Shown: one piece after another, positions 17,410 to 23,294 of the stretch
Layout of the letters: each line of letters starts with the position of its first letter
How positions within the stretch are numbered: position 1 is the stretch's first letter
DNA from: Actinocorallia aurantiaca
GTDB taxonomy: Bacteria; Actinomycetota; Actinomycetes; Streptosporangiales; Streptosporangiaceae
Direction: 5' to 3'
NCBI RefSeq assembly: GCF_039533685.1
Contig: NZ_BAAATZ010000006.1
Location: forward strand, 124,001 to 188,000
DNA: 64,000 nt
Notes under the pieces: generated by a model
What the model was told of the DNA's origin: nothing
The model's input: only the letters and a program-made list of their open reading frames with translations
Databases searched by the model: none
Translations under genes and position numbers: made by a program

Positions 17410-17530
17410 GGGCCGGGTCGGCCGGCCAGCGGGGCCGGCCGACCCAGCAGGCCTGCCGACCCGGCGGGGCAGGGCCCGCCGCCCCACCCGCCGTTTCCAC
17501 GAAAGCCCGCCAGGGCGACCCCCGGACACA

Positions 17531-17639
17531 GCTCACCCGACCGCAGCGAAGCGAGGATCGGGTGAGCCGGGAACAGACGACCGCAGCGAAGCGAGGATCG
17601 GCTGTTCCCCTCGCGGGGGTCTGGGGGTCGCCCCCCAGA
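17531..17639. repeat. Two constant-loop hairpins plus a G/C hairpin between dasR-like and bioB genes
   Basis: Copy 1: arms GCTCACCCGA (17531-17540) and TCGGGTGAGC (17558-17567). Copy 2: arms GGGAACAG (17569-17576) and CTGTTCCC (17602-17609). Both enclose the same core, CCGCAGCGAAGCGAGGA. A third stem, TCTGGGGG/CCCCCAGA (17620-17639), ends one base before the bioB stop codon. Placed between convergent genes, they probably act as a bidirectional terminator. The same modules recur at 19438-19583. Confidence 0.85.
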
Positions 17640-17640
17640 T

Positions 17641-18636
17641 CTACAGGGTCTGGCTGAGGGCCTTGATGGGCATCTGGAGCTCGGTGAGCAGGTCCAGGTC
17701 CTTGTCGGCGTTGCGGCCCAGGGTCGTCAGGTAGTTGCCGACGATCATGGCGTTGATGCCGCCGAGCAGGCCGTCCTTGGTGCCCAGGTCGCCCAGCGTC
17801 AGCTCTCGGCCGCCCGCGTAGCGCAGGATCGTGCGCGGCAGCGCCAGCCGGAAGGTGGCGATGGTCTTCAGCGCCTCGGGGCCCTCGACCAGGGGGAACG
17901 ACTCGAACGGGGTGCCCGGGCGGGGGTTGAGGAAGTTCAGCGGCACCTCGTGCGGGTCCAGCTCGGCGAGCTGGGAGGCGAACTCGGCGCGCTGTTCCAG
18001 TGTCTCGCCCATGCCGATGAGACCGCCGCAGCAGACCTCCATTCCGGCCTCGCGGACCATCTGGAGGGTGTCCCAGCGCTCTTCCCACGTGTGGGTGGTG
18101 ACGACCTTGGAGAAGTGCGACTTCGCGGTCTCGAGGTTGTGGTTGTAGCGGTGCACGCCCCAGGACGACAGCGCGTCGACCTGCTCCTGGGTGAGCATGC
18201 CCAGGGAGCAGGCGATCTGGATGTCGACCTCGGCGTTGATCGCCTCGATGCCCTTGCGCACCTGGTCCATCAAACGCTCGTCGGGCCCGCGCACGGCGGC
18301 CACGATGCAGAACTCGGTGGCGCCGGTCTTGGCGGTCTCCCTGGCGGCCTCGACCAGCGAGGGGATGTCCAGCCAGGCGGCCCGCACCGGCGAGGAGAAC
18401 TGGCCGGACTGCGAGCAGAAGTGGCAGTCCTCGGGGCAGCCTCCGGTCTTGACCGAGATGATGCCCTCGACCTCGACCTCCGGGCCGCAGTGGCGCATGC
18501 GCACCTCGTGGGCGAGGGCGAGCAGCTCCTCCAACCGGTCGTCGGGGAGCGAGAGACACTCCAGGGCCTGCGCCCGGTCGAGCCCCCGGCCCTCCTCCAG
18601 CACCTGCTGCCTGGCGATCGTCAGGATGTCAGTCAC
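17641..18636 (-). CDS. bioB: Biotin synthase
   Basis: 331 residues. A radical-SAM TIM barrel with the cluster motif GGCPEDCHFCSQSG; Cys67, Cys71 and Cys74 bind the [4Fe-4S] cluster. Downstream are YNHNLETAKSHF, GGLIGMGETLEQR and the [2Fe-2S] barrel residues including the Arg in the FRLALPRTILRYAGGRE segment. It inserts sulfur into dethiobiotin. The start overlaps the bioD stop by four bases (ATGA), so bioD-bioB is one operon. As in other actinobacteria, it may need the small BsaP protein encoded upstream. Confidence 0.95.
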   Translation of the reverse strand: MTDILTIARQQVLEEGRGLDRAQALECLSLPDDRLEELLALAHEVRMRHCGPEVEVEGIISVKTGGCPEDCHFCSQSGQFSSPVRAAWLDIPSLVEAARETAKTGATEFCIVAAVRGPDERLMDQVRKGIEAINAEVDIQIACSLGMLTQEQVDALSSWGVHRYNHNLETAKSHFSKVVTTHTWEERWDTLQMVREAGMEVCCGGLIGMGETLEQRAEFASQLAELDPHEVPLNFLNPRPGTPFESFPLVEGPEALKTIATFRLALPRTILRYAGGRELTLGDLGTKDGLLGGINAMIVGNYLTTLGRNADKDLDLLTELQMPIKALSQTL

Positions 18637-19361
18637 GGGGTTGTGCCTTTCTGGTGGGTCTCTCGGAAGGTAGCAGCGTCGAAGATCCCGCCGAACGCCG
18701 GGGACAGCCCGGCGCGGGCGGCGAGCAGGAACTCGGGGGCGTCGAGGGCTCCCGCGCCCGCGGGCAGCGCTCCCGCCAGGGGCCGGGCGGCCAGGGTCTC
18801 CAGGTCGCGGAGGTTGCAGCGCTGGGCCAGGTCGGGGTCGGCGGGCCAGGACCCGACGACCAGCCCGGCGAGCTGGACGCCGCGGTGCGCCATCGCCTCC
18901 AGGGTGAGCGCGGTGTGGTTGAGGGTGCCCAGGTCGGCCCGTGTGGCCACCACGACCGCCGCGCCCAGCCAGCGCGCGAGGTCGGCGATGGTGTTGCCCT
19001 CCTCGTCGAAGCGCACCAGCAGCCCGCCCGCGCCCTCGACCAGCACCAGGTCGCGGGTGTGCGCCAGGTCGCCGATCAGCCCCACCGACCGGGGCAGCTG
19101 GACCGGGGGCAGCCCGCTGACCCGGGCCGCCGCGGCGGGCGACAGCGGGTCGGGGAAGCGCGCCCCTTCGTGCAGGTCGGTGACGGCGGCCAGCCGCCGG
19201 ACCTCCTGGAGGTCGCCGGGCTCGTCGGGGCCCACTCCGGTCTGGGCCGGCTTCACCACAGCGACGGAAGCCCCGCGGGCGGCCGCCAGCGCGGCCAGCG
19301 CGGCCGTCACCACGGTCTTTCCGACTCCGGTATCGGTGCCGGTGACGATGAGAACACTCAC
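18633..19361 (-). CDS. bioD: Dethiobiotin synthetase
   Basis: 242 residues from GTG 19361. This start is chosen because it places VLIVTGTDTGVGKTVV, the P-loop, at residues 3-18 as in other BioD proteins; the frame continues upstream but into the hairpin repeats. VVKPAQTG near residue 38 and VEGAGGLLVRFDEEG near 112 are the diaminopelargonate/ATP-binding segments. It closes the ureido ring of dethiobiotin using CO2 and ATP. It is the first gene of bioD-bioB, and its promoter must lie in the ~75 bp before the repeats or beyond them. Confidence 0.93.
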   Translation of the reverse strand: MSVLIVTGTDTGVGKTVVTAALAALAAARGASVAVVKPAQTGVGPDEPGDLQEVRRLAAVTDLHEGARFPDPLSPAAAARVSGLPPVQLPRSVGLIGDLAHTRDLVLVEGAGGLLVRFDEEGNTIADLARWLGAAVVVATRADLGTLNHTALTLEAMAHRGVQLAGLVVGSWPADPDLAQRCNLRDLETLAARPLAGALPAGAGALDAPEFLLAARAGLSPAFGGIFDAATFRETHQKGTTP

Positions 19362-19437
19362 GGCCCCGACCCTAGACCCCGCGCCCCGCCCGCCCGCTCG
19401 CGGAATCCCACAGAAAACAGTCGTCCCGCTTGTACGG

Positions 19438-19583
19438 GAGACAGACGACCGCAGCGAAGCGAGGATCGGCTGTCTTCTCACCGGGGGTCTGGGGGTCGCC
19501 CCCCAGACTGACAAGACAGACGACCGCAGCGAAGCGAGGATCGGCTGTCTCCCCCACCAGGGGTCTGGGGGTCGCCCCCCAGA
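19438..19583. repeat. Two further constant-loop hairpin / G-C hairpin pairs between bsaP and bioD
   Basis: Two tandem units. Unit A: AGACAG (19439-19444), constant core, CTGTCT (19470-19475), then TCTGGGGG/CCCCCAGA (19488-19507). Unit B: AGACAG (19514-19519), the same core, CTGTCT (19545-19550), then TCTGGGGG/CCCCCAGA (19564-19583). The core CCGCAGCGAAGCGAGGA is identical to the copies at 17541 and 17581. They start 77 bp upstream of the bioD start and 11 bp past the bsaP stop, so they may terminate or attenuate read-through from bsaP into bioD. Confidence 0.85.
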
Positions 19584-19593
19584 CGGGCAGGGC

Positions 19594-19770
19594 TCAGGCC
19601 GAGGTCAGGGTGCCGTGCTCCACGCAGCGGGCGGTCCAGCCGCGGGGGGTCACCTGAACCACCATGCGGCGGCGGCAGTGCGCGCAGAAACGGGGCGGCT
19701 CCAGCCGCAGTGCCTCCCGGCAGGAGGGGTGTCCGCCCGGCTCGCCGCAGTGCTCGCAGTACGTCTCCAT
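19594..19770 (-). CDS. bsaP: Biotin synthase auxiliary protein BsaP
   Basis: A 58-residue cysteine-rich protein, METYCEHCGEPGGHPSCR at the start, then FCAHCRRRMVVQVTPRGWTARC. Cys5, Cys8, Cys17, Cys29, Cys32 and Cys49 form two CxxC knuckles suited to zinc or an iron-sulfur cluster. I recognise the short actinobacterial family shown in mycobacteria to be required for BioB activity. It starts 22 bp after the biotinyl-protein stop on the same strand and lies upstream of bioD-bioB with terminator-like hairpins between. It is easy to miss because another frame is open for longer over the same bases. Confidence 0.85.
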   Translation of the reverse strand: METYCEHCGEPGGHPSCREALRLEPPRFCAHCRRRMVVQVTPRGWTARCVEHGTLTSA

Positions 19771-19792
19771 AGCCGGACAACCTACTCGATGG

Positions 19793-20005
19793 CTATCCGA
19801 TGACCGCGATGAGATCCTCCGCCTGGATCACGTCGCCCTCCTTCACCGCCACCCTGGTGACGGTGCCGCCCTCCTCGGCGAGGACCGGGATCTCCATCTT
19901 CATGGACTCCAGGATGACCAGGGCGTCGCCTTCGGCCACCGCCGCCCCCTCGGCGACCAGCACCTTCCAGACGTTCGACACCAGTTCCGCGCGGACCTCG
20001 GCCAC
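19793..20005 (-). CDS. Biotin/lipoyl-attachment protein (TB7.3-like)
   Basis: A 70-residue stand-alone biotinyl domain. The modified lysine is Lys36 in LESMKMEIP; the rest is a barrel-sandwich hybrid (GDALVILESMKM, GGTVTRVAVKEGD). It matches the small mycobacterial biotinylated protein TB7.3 (Rv3221c), encoded between PdtaS and SigH. The partner carboxylase is unknown. Here it heads a two-gene unit with bsaP beside biotin-synthesis genes, so supply, assembly and use of biotin sit together. Confidence 0.9.
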   Translation of the reverse strand: MAEVRAELVSNVWKVLVAEGAAVAEGDALVILESMKMEIPVLAEEGGTVTRVAVKEGDVIQAEDLIAVIG

Positions 20006-20169
20006 GGCGGCCCCCCTCGTTCGGCACCATCGGCCCGGCCCCCCGCCGGCCCGCCCGCCCGTGATCGACGGATCTCCCGAACCTATCGAGGCGGAGGCGT
20101 CCCGGGGGGCGGGCCGGCCGACAAACGGCGCCCGGGAAATTTGTGGCGGGCGTCACCTTCGCCGTGCCG

Positions 20170-20925
20170 TCAGGCCGATTTGATCGCGCTCGCCAGGAGG
20201 TGGATGCCGATCGACTCGTCCTCGACCCGGCAGTCGTAGGGGGTCTGCAGCTCGGTGCGCACCAGGCGGGGCAGCGCCTGCGGGTCCTGGTTCAGCAGGT
20301 GTTCGGCGGTGGAGGGGGACACGACGGTCCGCGGCCTGATCCACTCCACCTCCAGGCCGGCCTCCACCAGGAACTCCCGCACCTGCGCCGACCAGAAGCA
20401 GCGGGTGATCGTCCCGTCCGGCCAGGGCACCAGCACCACCTCGGCGCGCGGCACGTCCGAGAGATGCGGCCACAGGTTCTGCTCGGCCAGCACCGCCAGG
20501 CCCAGGGTGAGCGAGTCGACGCACAGGAGCAGCCGGCCGCCGGGCCGCAGCACCCGGGCGATCTCCTGGACCGTCTCCTCGGTGGCCAGGCAGCGGGAGA
20601 GCACGCCGTCCTCGGCGATGACCGCGTCCACGCTCCCGTCGACCAGGAAGTCCAGGGTGGACGGGTCGGCCACGATCCGCTGGTGCCCCTCCGAGGAGGC
20701 CTCCGGGGTGGCGACCACTTCCAGCACATGGTGCCCGGCCGCCGCGGCCTGCCGTGCCGACCCGCTCTCCCCTCCCGACACGTCCAGGATCGTGGAGCTG
20801 CTCCGGGGCAGCCAGCGCGCCAGCTGGGCGGAGGCCACCTCCCGGTAGAACGCCCAGTAGCCCGACAGCTCGTCCTGATCGCGATCCTGACCGAGAGCGG
20901 GGGATCTGCCCGGTAGCGGCAGCAA
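20170..20925 (-). CDS. Class I SAM-dependent methyltransferase-like protein
   Basis: 251 residues from TTG 20925, which has AGGAG eight bases upstream. The Rossmann-type N-terminal part includes STILDVSGGESGSARQAAAAGH (motif I as DVSGGESGS, a variant of the usual DxGxGxG), then VDAVIAEDGVLSRCL and IARVLRPGGRLLLCVDSL. These fit a small-molecule methyltransferase. Substrate unknown. The altered glycine motif leaves open a non-catalytic or unusual member. It is divergent from sigR, and its promoter region would overlap the sigma-R promoter. Confidence 0.75.
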   Translation of the reverse strand: MLPLPGRSPALGQDRDQDELSGYWAFYREVASAQLARWLPRSSSTILDVSGGESGSARQAAAAGHHVLEVVATPEASSEGHQRIVADPSTLDFLVDGSVDAVIAEDGVLSRCLATEETVQEIARVLRPGGRLLLCVDSLTLGLAVLAEQNLWPHLSDVPRAEVVLVPWPDGTITRCFWSAQVREFLVEAGLEVEWIRPRTVVSPSTAEHLLNQDPQALPRLVRTELQTPYDCRVEDESIGIHLLASAIKSA

Positions 20926-21016
20926 AAGGGGGACTCCTGTCTACGTGTACGGGTCATCCTTCCCCGCACCGGCCTTCTGTCACCCTTCAGCCGCGTAGGG
21001 AAGCGTTCATCTTCCG

Positions 21017-21042
21017 GGAATGCGCATCCGCCTTTCGATGTT
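21017..21042 (+). promoter_or_regulatory. Sigma-R-type promoter upstream of sigR (autoregulation)
   Basis: GGAAT (21017-21021), exactly 18 bases, then GTT (21040-21042): the sigma-R/SigH consensus GGAAT-N18-GTT. Transcripts would begin near 21048, upstream of the in-frame ATG at 21075, so this promoter could make a long form of the sigma factor. Confidence 0.85.
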
Positions 21043-21197
21043 GCCTCGAAGGTACAACGTGCGAGGGGTGGTCAATGCCGGTGCTGGCAGGGGTCCGTGA
21101 CAACGAGGGTCGGAGCGGAAGGCTATTGTCGTATCCGCAAGATCGTGCACCGGTTCCTTCTCAGGGGGTGGGTACAGTACCGGGCTCCACCGAGACG

Positions 21198-21767
21198 ATG
21201 GCCCAGCGCAGCGCACGCTTCCAGCGTGACGTGCTGCCCTTCCTCGACCAGCTCTATCCGGCCGCGCTGCGGATGACCCGCAACCCCGCGGACGCGGAGG
21301 ATCTCGTCCAGGAGACCTTCGCCAAGGCCTTCGCCTCCTTCCACCAGTTCAGGGAGGGGACGAATCTCAAGGCCTGGCTTTACCGCATCCTTACCAATAC
21401 GTTCATTAACACTTACCGCAAGAAACAACGCGAGCCGAAGAACAGCGGCACCGAGAACATCGAGGACTGGCAGCTGGCCCGTGCCGAGTCGCACACTTCC
21501 AGCGGCCTGAAGTCCGCCGAGGCCGAGGCGCTGGAGCACCTGCCGGACTCCGACGTCAAGCGGGCGCTGCAGGACCTTCCCGAGGACTTCCGCATCGCGG
21601 TCTACCTCGCCGATGTCGAGGGTTTCTCCTACAAGGAGATAGCCGACATCATGAACACCCCCATCGGTACGGTGATGTCGCGGCTGCACCGGGGCCGGCG
21701 ACAGCTGCGCTCCATGCTGGAGGACTACGCCGTCGAACGAGGCCTCACTCGGGAGGGTTCGCAATGA
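21198..21767 (+). CDS. sigR: Redox-responsive ECF sigma factor, SigR/SigH
   Basis: 189 residues from ATG 21198 (core form). Region 2: LYPAALRMTRNPADAEDLVQETFAKAFASFHQF, then NLKAWLYRILTNTFINTYRKKQREP; region 4: LPEDFRIAVYLADVEGFSYKEIADIMNTPIGTVMSRLHRGRR. This is the Streptomyces sigma-R / Mycobacterium SigH type that drives thioredoxin, mycothiol and proteostasis genes on thiol oxidation. The frame is open upstream to ATG 21075, which has GAGGGG six bases before it and would add 41 residues (a sigma-R-prime-like form). The stop overlaps the rsrA start (ATGA). Confidence 0.95.
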   Translation: MAQRSARFQRDVLPFLDQLYPAALRMTRNPADAEDLVQETFAKAFASFHQFREGTNLKAWLYRILTNTFINTYRKKQREPKNSGTENIEDWQLARAESHTSSGLKSAEAEALEHLPDSDVKRALQDLPEDFRIAVYLADVEGFSYKEIADIMNTPIGTVMSRLHRGRRQLRSMLEDYAVERGLTREGSQ

Positions 21768-22045
21768 GCTGCGGAAACGAGCACCAGACCCCGTGCACCG
21801 AGGTCCTGGCCAAGGTCTACACCTACATCGACGGCGAACTCGAGGACATGAGCTGCGCCGAGATCCAGCAGCACCTGGACGAGTGCAGGCCCTGCCTGCG
21901 CGAGTACGGGCTGGAGGAGTCGGTGAAGAAGCTGGTCGGCAAGTCCTGCGGCTGCGACCCGGTGCCCGCCGATCTCAAGGCCAAGGTCCTCGGCCGGATA
22001 GAGCAGGTGCTGGCCTCGCCCCCGCCGGGGGAGGCCGAGCAGTAG
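21764..22045 (+). CDS. rsrA: Zinc-binding redox anti-sigma factor, RsrA/RshA
   Basis: 93 residues. His37, Cys41 and Cys44 form the HxxxCxxC zinc-anti-sigma motif in QQHLDECRPC; Cys3, His7, Cys11 and Cys31 match the numbered positions of Streptomyces RsrA, with Cys62 and Cys64 near the C-terminal part. Disulfide formation between cluster cysteines expels zinc and frees sigma-R. The four-base overlap with sigR indicates coupled, near-stoichiometric synthesis. Mycobacterial RshA occupies the equivalent locus. Confidence 0.95.
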   Translation: MSCGNEHQTPCTEVLAKVYTYIDGELEDMSCAEIQQHLDECRPCLREYGLEESVKKLVGKSCGCDPVPADLKAKVLGRIEQVLASPPPGEAEQ

Positions 22046-22055
22046 GCTTGCGCGG

Positions 22056-22967
22056 GTGCGCATTCTCGTCACCGGCGCGGCCGGGTTCATCGGCTCGCAT
22101 CTCGTGGACCGGCTCCTGGCCGACGGTCATGAAGTCATCGCCGTGGACAACCTCGCCTCCGGGCATCGGGGCAACCTCGGCGACGTCGAGTTCCACGACC
22201 TCGACGTCGCGGACCCGGCCCTGGCCGAGCTCGCGGCGGCCCGCTCCCCCGAGGTCGTCTGCCACCTGGCGGCCCAGGTGAGCGTCCGGGTCAGCGTGTC
22301 CGACCCGCTGCTGGACGCCCGCACCAACGTCATCGGCACCATCAACGTGCTGGAGGCGGCCCGGGCCGCGGGTTCCCGCAAGACGGTCTTCACCTCCAGC
22401 TGCGCGGTCTACGGCGTCCCGGACTCCCTGCCCGTCGGAGCGGACGCCGAACTGCGCCCCAAGTCCCCCTACGCCGCGTCCAAGACGACCGGCGAGATCT
22501 ACATGCAGGCCTACCGCGAGCTGCACGGGCTGGACTACACGACGCTGGCGCTGGCCAACGTCTACGGCCCGCGCCAGACTCCGGGAGGAGAGGCCGGCGT
22601 CATCTCCATCTTCACCGCCGCGCTGCTGGAGGGCCGCCCGACGACCGTGTACGGCGACGGGGGCAACACGCGCGACTACGTGTACGTCGCCGACGTCGTG
22701 GACGCCTACGCCAAGGCGCTGGAGACGGGTTCGGGCCGGCGCTTCAACATCGGCACCGGCGTGCAGACCTCCGACCGGCGGTTGCACACCCTCGTCGCCG
22801 GGGCCGCGGGCGCTCCGGACGAGCCCGGCACCGCGCCGTTCCGGCTGGGCGACCTGCCCGCGATGGCGCTCGACCCGGCTCCCGCGCTGTCCGGGCTCGG
22901 CTGGAAACCGCGCACTCCGCTGGAGGAGGGGCTCGCCGCCACGGTCGAATGGGCCAGAGGGCGGTAG
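22056..22967 (+). CDS. NAD-dependent epimerase/dehydratase, UDP-glucose 4-epimerase-like
   Basis: 303 residues from GTG 22056. An extended SDR: MRILVTGAAGFIGSHLVDRLL holds the GxxGxxG NAD motif, TSSCAVYG the catalytic Ser/Thr, and SPYAASKTTGE the YxxxK pair; NVYGPRQTPGGEAGVI and GDGGNTRDYVYVADVVDA are the sugar-nucleotide segments. A GalE-type 4-epimerase is likely; the exact sugar is uncertain. It follows rsrA by 10 bp on the same strand and may be co-transcribed with sigR-rsrA, though a redox role is not obvious. Confidence 0.88.
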   Translation: MRILVTGAAGFIGSHLVDRLLADGHEVIAVDNLASGHRGNLGDVEFHDLDVADPALAELAAARSPEVVCHLAAQVSVRVSVSDPLLDARTNVIGTINVLEAARAAGSRKTVFTSSCAVYGVPDSLPVGADAELRPKSPYAASKTTGEIYMQAYRELHGLDYTTLALANVYGPRQTPGGEAGVISIFTAALLEGRPTTVYGDGGNTRDYVYVADVVDAYAKALETGSGRRFNIGTGVQTSDRRLHTLVAGAAGAPDEPGTAPFRLGDLPAMALDPAPALSGLGWKPRTPLEEGLAATVEWARGR

Positions 22968-23044
22968 ATCGCTCAACATTGCGTGACGAACTGTTCACGC
23001 TTTGCTCTCGTTTTTCCGTGTCGCTGTGGGAGCAACGTCACGTT

Positions 23045-23128
23045 GGTTAGTCTTAGGGCTAACCGGCCAGTGGCGGGGAGCAAGGTACCAGATCCGGGGA
23101 ATCTCCCCGGATCTTCTTCGGGGGGAGA
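23045..23128 (+). promoter_or_regulatory. Structured leader with mutually exclusive hairpins at a ribosome binding site
   Basis: Three stems can be drawn. GGTTAG/CTAACC (23045-23064, 8-base loop). Hairpin A: AGATCCGGGGA (23090-23100) with TCCCCGGATCT (23104-23114), 11 perfect pairs, 3-base loop. Hairpin B: TCTCCCC (23102-23108) with GGGGAGA (23122-23128), which contains the ribosome binding site of the ORF at 23135. A and B share 23104-23108 and cannot form together, the layout of a translational switch. No known riboswitch class was recognised. Confidence 0.6.
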
Positions 23129-23134
23129 AAGACC

Positions 23135-23224
23135 ATGCTCAGGTACTTGACGTTCGTCACGCTCTACGCGGCGGCGACCGTGACGGTGCTGCTGACCGGA
23201 CCCATGGGCGTCTCCTGGGTCTGA
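23135..23224 (+). CDS. Micro-ORF: 29-residue hydrophobic membrane peptide
   Basis: ATG 23135 is preceded by GGGGGAGAAAGACC, among the strongest ribosome sites in the window. The peptide begins MLRYLTFVTLYAAATVTVLL and ends GPMGVSWV; nearly all of it is one membrane-spanning helix. It is too short to assign to a family. It stands 70 bp before the first HD-GYP gene, downstream of the structured leader, so it may be a membrane partner of those proteins or a leader peptide whose translation couples to theirs. Confidence 0.55.
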   Translation: MLRYLTFVTLYAAATVTVLLTGPMGVSWV

Positions 23225-23294
23225 GCCGCCGGCGGCGCTTCCAGACCGGGGAGCGCCTCGGTTCACCCGGACCCGGAGTGTGAGAGGCGGCGAC

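Noticed and set aside
17531..19583. Repeated 17-base cores spaced by unique DNA, considered as a CRISPR array
   Set aside because: Only four copies in two distant pairs, spacing irregular, and the flanks pair with each other rather than acting as spacers. No cas gene is present in the window.
23045..23128. Known c-di-GMP (GEMM) or c-di-AMP (ydaO) riboswitch before the HD-GYP operon
   Set aside because: The conserved cores I know for these classes are not visible; only the hairpin exchange is supported.
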